A DNA stretch of 64,000 nt. It comes from Enoplolaimus lenunculus. Lineage: Eukaryota; Nematoda; Enoplea; Enoplida; Thoracostomopsidae. Position numbers and translations under genes: made by a program. Where the stretch lies: contig JASANG010003081.1 of the NCBI GenBank assembly GCA_030248215.1, positions 51,146 through 115,145 on the forward strand. Reading direction: 5' to 3'. The notes under the pieces were generated by a model. The model did not search any database. It was given only the letters and a program-made list of their open reading frames with translations, and was not told the DNA's origin. Below, in pieces: positions 60,180 to 64,000 of this stretch (within the stretch, counting starts at the first letter, position 1; each line of letters opens with the position of its first letter).

Positions 60180-61527
60180 ATACGGTTTAAAAGTTTTAAC
60201 CTCAAGCACCATTGTGTCTTATCGTTGTGCATTTATCAGATTAATAATGGATCCTATATTTCTGCAGCATAGTGATGAAACATACTTAATACCTTCACCA
60301 ACGCAAGATCCAAATTTTTAGCAGAATGTGGTAAGTATAATATGCCTTTATTGCAGGGTGCAACCGGTGATTTGCTTTCAACTCCGGCTCCGGCTAGGCA
60401 GAAAATCGGTATCCAGTAGAATCTTTGACAAAGGTTAAGGTGTTTTCGGTAGTAAATTTTTGCGTAATTTTGCAACATAATTTTCAAGAAAGGATTTCCG
60501 AAATATTGCAGAAAAGCATAATACCAAACAACTTAACAACATATTGCAGATATTGGCTAAAATGGCCAATGTAAAGAACAGAGGCGGAACAGTATAATAA
60601 GCATATTCCTAAACTTAACCTAAGCCTAAGGGTAAGAATGGGCATATTCCTAAGCCTAAGCCTCCTGAAAACGATCGGTCTCTGTTTTATACATGAACCG
60701 CAAAAATTAACTTATTAGCCATTATTGTTTCTACCTAATTTCGCCTCCCCTCCGCTCCGGCTCCGGCAAGTTTCGTTAACTTCCAGCCTCGGTATTTGTC
60801 ACCTCCGGTTGCACCCTGGCTTTTAGGTTCCAGCGGTTAAACTCGTGCTGCAACGTAACTGATTCGGATCCACTTATTCAGAACAGTTATAACTTTTTCA
60901 ATTAAATTTAATAATGAAGTCTAATTTTCGAAATTTGTTGAAAAACGCACATAATTGGGATACTTGTAAACATTTTCGCTCACCCTAGAGTTAATTTCGC
61001 TGAACGCAAAGGTCACAACGCCCATGAAGCATCAGATTAACTCAAAGATAAAGCGTAAGGGGCGCTATAAATTCGTATGCGCCATGTGCAAGTTAAAAAA
61101 TTTTGCGAACTGTTACGCATTGTCATACGCCAATTAATGTGTGTTGCAGTACGAAGTCGGCTAGCACCGGATAGCGCCAGTGGGTATTTAAATAATCAAA
61201 AATTATAGCGCGAAGTTACACTTTTTTGAATAACACAGTCGTTGTTTGGGATTTGTTACGGCAAGGTTAATAAGTTAATATGTATACATTCTTTAGAAGT
61301 GCGGCGATGGGATATGGAAGCGGAAATGGAACAACTCGAGGCATCAATGGAACGAGTTGTCTTGATTCGGGCCTCAATTTCAAACAGAAAGAAAACGGAA
61401 AAAGACGATAAAGGCACTGCCGAAAAGAAACGAAAGTCTGAACTTTCTATTGAGTCTACGCCAAAACGTTATAGCGATTCGAACTCGTCTTTGGAAACAG
61501 AGATACACTCAGGCAAAACTGCTCAAA
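60180..61527 (+). pseudogene. Mirror copy of the two-exon gene fragment, right arm
   Basis: Exons 60180-60330 and 61297-61527 correspond to the left-arm exons but are 1 and 2 nt shorter. The T-run after DPNF has five Ts here against six on the left, which causes a stop at PNF. In exon 2 two missing bases shift the frame so that the 3' half reads KKRKSELSIESTPKRYS then DSNSSLETEIHSGK, which looks more protein-like than the left-arm reading. Both copies are therefore probably non-functional in at least one exon. Confidence 0.55.
60354..60818. mobile_element. CCGG-type hAT-like MITE with nested TTAGGC MITE (right arm)
   Basis: Mirror copy of 51,461-51,927. The nested element is 60,564-60,699 with 8-bp flanks GCTAAAAT and GCAAAAAT. 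Confidence 0.8.
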
Positions 61528-63765
61528 GTAAGAATATTTACAAAATAGTTTTGTGCTTCGCAAAAATAAGTAATGGTGGCATAACGACAAAAACTCAGCA
61601 GACATTTTTCTGCAAAACCGAATGCAGGTTTTTGAACAGACCGAAAGTTTCAACGCGCAAAACTTACAACACAACTAGAAGTTTTGGTAGAAAACGCTGG
61701 AAGAGCATCATGAAATGATAGGGTGTTGCAAATAAAAACTTTTTCACAGCTCTATATGTATATTTGGAACTTATAGCTTGATTAGCACAGTTGTAGACAC
61801 AGCCGGATAGGTGACTAATTCTGAAACATTTCTGAAATTTGAAGTGAATGTCTTTCCATTTAGACAGTTTCTACAAGCGTGCTAAATATCTTCAATCACG
61901 TACAATTTTAGCATGTGCAAACTTCATTGAACTAAGCTTACATTTTATTCAGAACTCTGCTTATTTCTTAACCAGGACAACCCATCCCACCAAACCGATA
62001 CTCCTCAAAATTTGCTCGAAGATCGAAAACACGTGGTGCTGTGTTATTAAAAAATTTTTATATTTCAAGGTCCTCCCTGGACCTGTACATGAAATAAACA
62101 CTGCCGTAATATTCTATGCCCCTGGCCATATTTAAAAACTGCTTTTTTTATATCGATTAGTGTACAAATCCTTCCACGCTTGCGTCTTTTAAGTCGCTTA
62201 GTGTACAAATTCTTCCGCGCTCGGCCAGTCAAAAGCAATGTTTATTCAAGATCTGTATCTATTCGTTTCCAAACAGTAAATTTCATTTTGTTCTTCTGTA
62301 GTTTTAGGGGTCGAATCCAAAAACACTGTATTTCAGAAGTTTAAAACAGGGGTCAAATACTAATCTACAGTGTAAAAACTCCAATTCCTTTTGTCAATTA
62401 GGAAGTTAAAATGAAATTCCTACGAGCGATTTTAAAGTAAATTTCAATTTAACATCCCATATAGTAAAACAGAGGTCAACTTGAAAATTGAGGTTAGATT
62501 AATTATCTCTTAAAATTTCACCTTTGTCCCATACGTTGGTTGTGGATTCTTCCATGGGAGTAGAAGCCCGCATGTGGATTTTATCGCGGTTTAAAATCCA
62601 CTAGTGGACTCATTCCGATTGATAAGATCATCAAGAGGTAAATCAGCTGTTATGCCTGTCCTGTACAACATGACGCAAATTCACCCGCACTTTCGGTCAA
62701 TATAACGGACACAATAATAAAATTGTAAACCAGCTTTTCTATTTGATCTCTTAATATTCGTCTGTCTTATAAATCAGTCGGCCCACCTATAAAACAGGGC
62801 TAGTGCCGCACAGCCACTTCAATATGACTGCTGGATTTTCCGCTGGCTTGGTAAAAACGATCACAAGCATAAGTTTTGCTGTCGAGAAAATGGAAACCTT
62901 TGGAACGCCTAGATATTCCTTGGTTTGGTCGGGGTAATTGACAGGCATATAGGGTTTGTTTTGAAAATGGAAAAAGTAACAAATTCAAAAGTCTAAATTT
63001 TTCCTGGTTTGGTATGGAGAATCTGAAGGATAGGATTTACTCTTGCAAATTTCCCACTTTTCTGCTTTCCCGTTCTCCAAATTGAACCACACGTCCCAAT
63101 TAATCAAAGCAAATAAAACCATTCCTATTCTGCTGACAGTCCTAGAAAAAATCTATTACCCGTATTTTTCAACTTTTCGCAGCGTCCGCACCACCTACAC
63201 CTCTAAATTATTCCTACCAAACCAAAAGGAATAAAATACACCTACACTTGAATTTTCCACTTTTCCCGTTTTCAGAACCAAACCACACATCCCAATTTTA
63301 TAGGCATTGAAAGCTTCCCTGCTAGACCTAGAAAAACTTATCGTTTTAACTTTTCCACTTTTTCTGCTTTCTAAACAAAACCTGTGCTTCAGATTTTCCC
63401 TACGAAACCATGTTAAACTGAAATCACATTCAGATTTCCCCGTTCCACCTTTACCGTTTTCCGAACCTATCCAACCATTTCAACTTTTCGTCACACCAAT
63501 CATACTGTTCCGTTCGTACCTAAGTACCAGACATAGAAAACAAGTACCTACTTTACTTAACTTTTTATCCTTTCCCGGTTTCCATGCCTCGCCTATACTT
63601 CTAAATTTTACTTTCAAAACCAAAAGAAATATATAACATACGCTTGAATTTTCCACTTTTTCCGTTTTTCGAATCGAACCACTTCGGCTCTACAAGCCAG
63701 TGTCGACGATAACTTATTATATTTTATGTGATTTTGAAAGTCTCACTGCCCTAGTTTCCATGGTT

Positions 63766-63994
63766 TATGATGCAACACCACTGATACTCCCAAATTTGCA
63801 AAGCTTAGAGCTTTCGAATAAGACCAAGCACAGTATGCTACGCTCGAAATTGATCGTTTTGTTACAATTTTGCGAAAATTTGACATCGAGGCCTGTACAT
63901 AAAACATTCAGCAAAGCATTTACATATAACGCACTTTAGGGCTATTTTCTCTGCGAAACACATATTCGCTGCCGTAAAAAACAACACTATAATA
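63766..63994 (+). repeat. Tandem unit resumes in forward orientation
   Basis: From GATGCAACACCACTGATACT onward the sequence matches 44,866-45,091 of unit 1 in direct orientation. Similarity stops at about 63,994, six bases before the window edge. Confidence 0.85.
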
Positions 63995-64000
63995 AGCAAT

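Larger units (their letters stand above)
57635..63770 (-). repeat. Right arm of the 15.3-kb imperfect palindrome
   Basis: Reverse complement of the left arm. It ends at GGTTTATGA (63,770) where the sequence switches to the tandem unit in forward orientation. Small differences from the left arm include a block swap near 59,960-60,050 and 1-5-base indels. Confidence 0.92.

Noticed and set aside
1-64000. LTR elements, Polinton-like or other virus-derived elements, CRISPR arrays
   Set aside because: No long terminal repeats in direct orientation, no reverse transcriptase, integrase, capsid or polymerase frames, and no regularly spaced short repeats with unique spacers were seen.

Overview
The window is AT-rich animal DNA with spliceosomal GT-AG introns, two recognisable conserved genes and a very large amount of small non-autonomous transposons. 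The gene content (PPIP5K and a LAT-type amino acid transporter light chain), short exons, kilobase introns and lack of any bacterial feature point to an invertebrate metazoan. A flatworm or other lophotrochozoan would fit, but I cannot fix the phylum. TTAGGC hexamers, the nematode-type telomere repeat, are frequent, but they sit inside a mobile element and are weak taxonomic evidence.

Layout. 1-10,959 (+): the 3' part of a PPIP5K (diphosphoinositol pentakisphosphate kinase, VIP1) gene: 13 exons in consistent phase plus a possible 12-nt microexon, covering the C-terminal histidine-phosphatase half and the Ser-rich tail; the kinase half is off the left edge. 10,960-21,329: intergenic DNA with foldback elements, MITEs and odd simple-sequence blocks. 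21,330-36,005 (-): a complete SLC7 LAT-type gene, 11 exons that join in phase to 509 residues. Its 8.45-kb third intron is full of hAT-like MITEs. 36,311-36,676 (-): a PHD-finger ORF that looks like a fragment of a LINE ORF1. 36,700-43,980: gene-poor DNA with tandem duplications, foldbacks and MITE debris.

43,985-48,574: a tandem array of a 1,318-bp unit (three full copies and a partial fourth). 48,499-63,770: a 15.3-kb imperfect palindrome embedded in that array. Each arm (about 6 kb) carries MITEs and an intron-containing two-exon fragment of an unrecognised gene. After the palindrome the array resumes in forward orientation to about 63,994.

The two main genes point away from the 10.4-kb spacer between them only in the sense that their 3' ends converge on it; no functional coupling is implied. 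PPIP5K makes and removes inositol pyrophosphates in the cytosol; the LAT light chain should act at the plasma membrane with a CD98hc-like heavy chain. No LTR retrovirus, Polinton, capsid, envelope, reverse transcriptase or CRISPR array was seen. The most unusual item is the palindrome-in-array structure; next are the TTAGGC-carrying MITE family and a piggyBac-like MITE carrying a tRNA-like segment and a perfect 24-bp palindrome.
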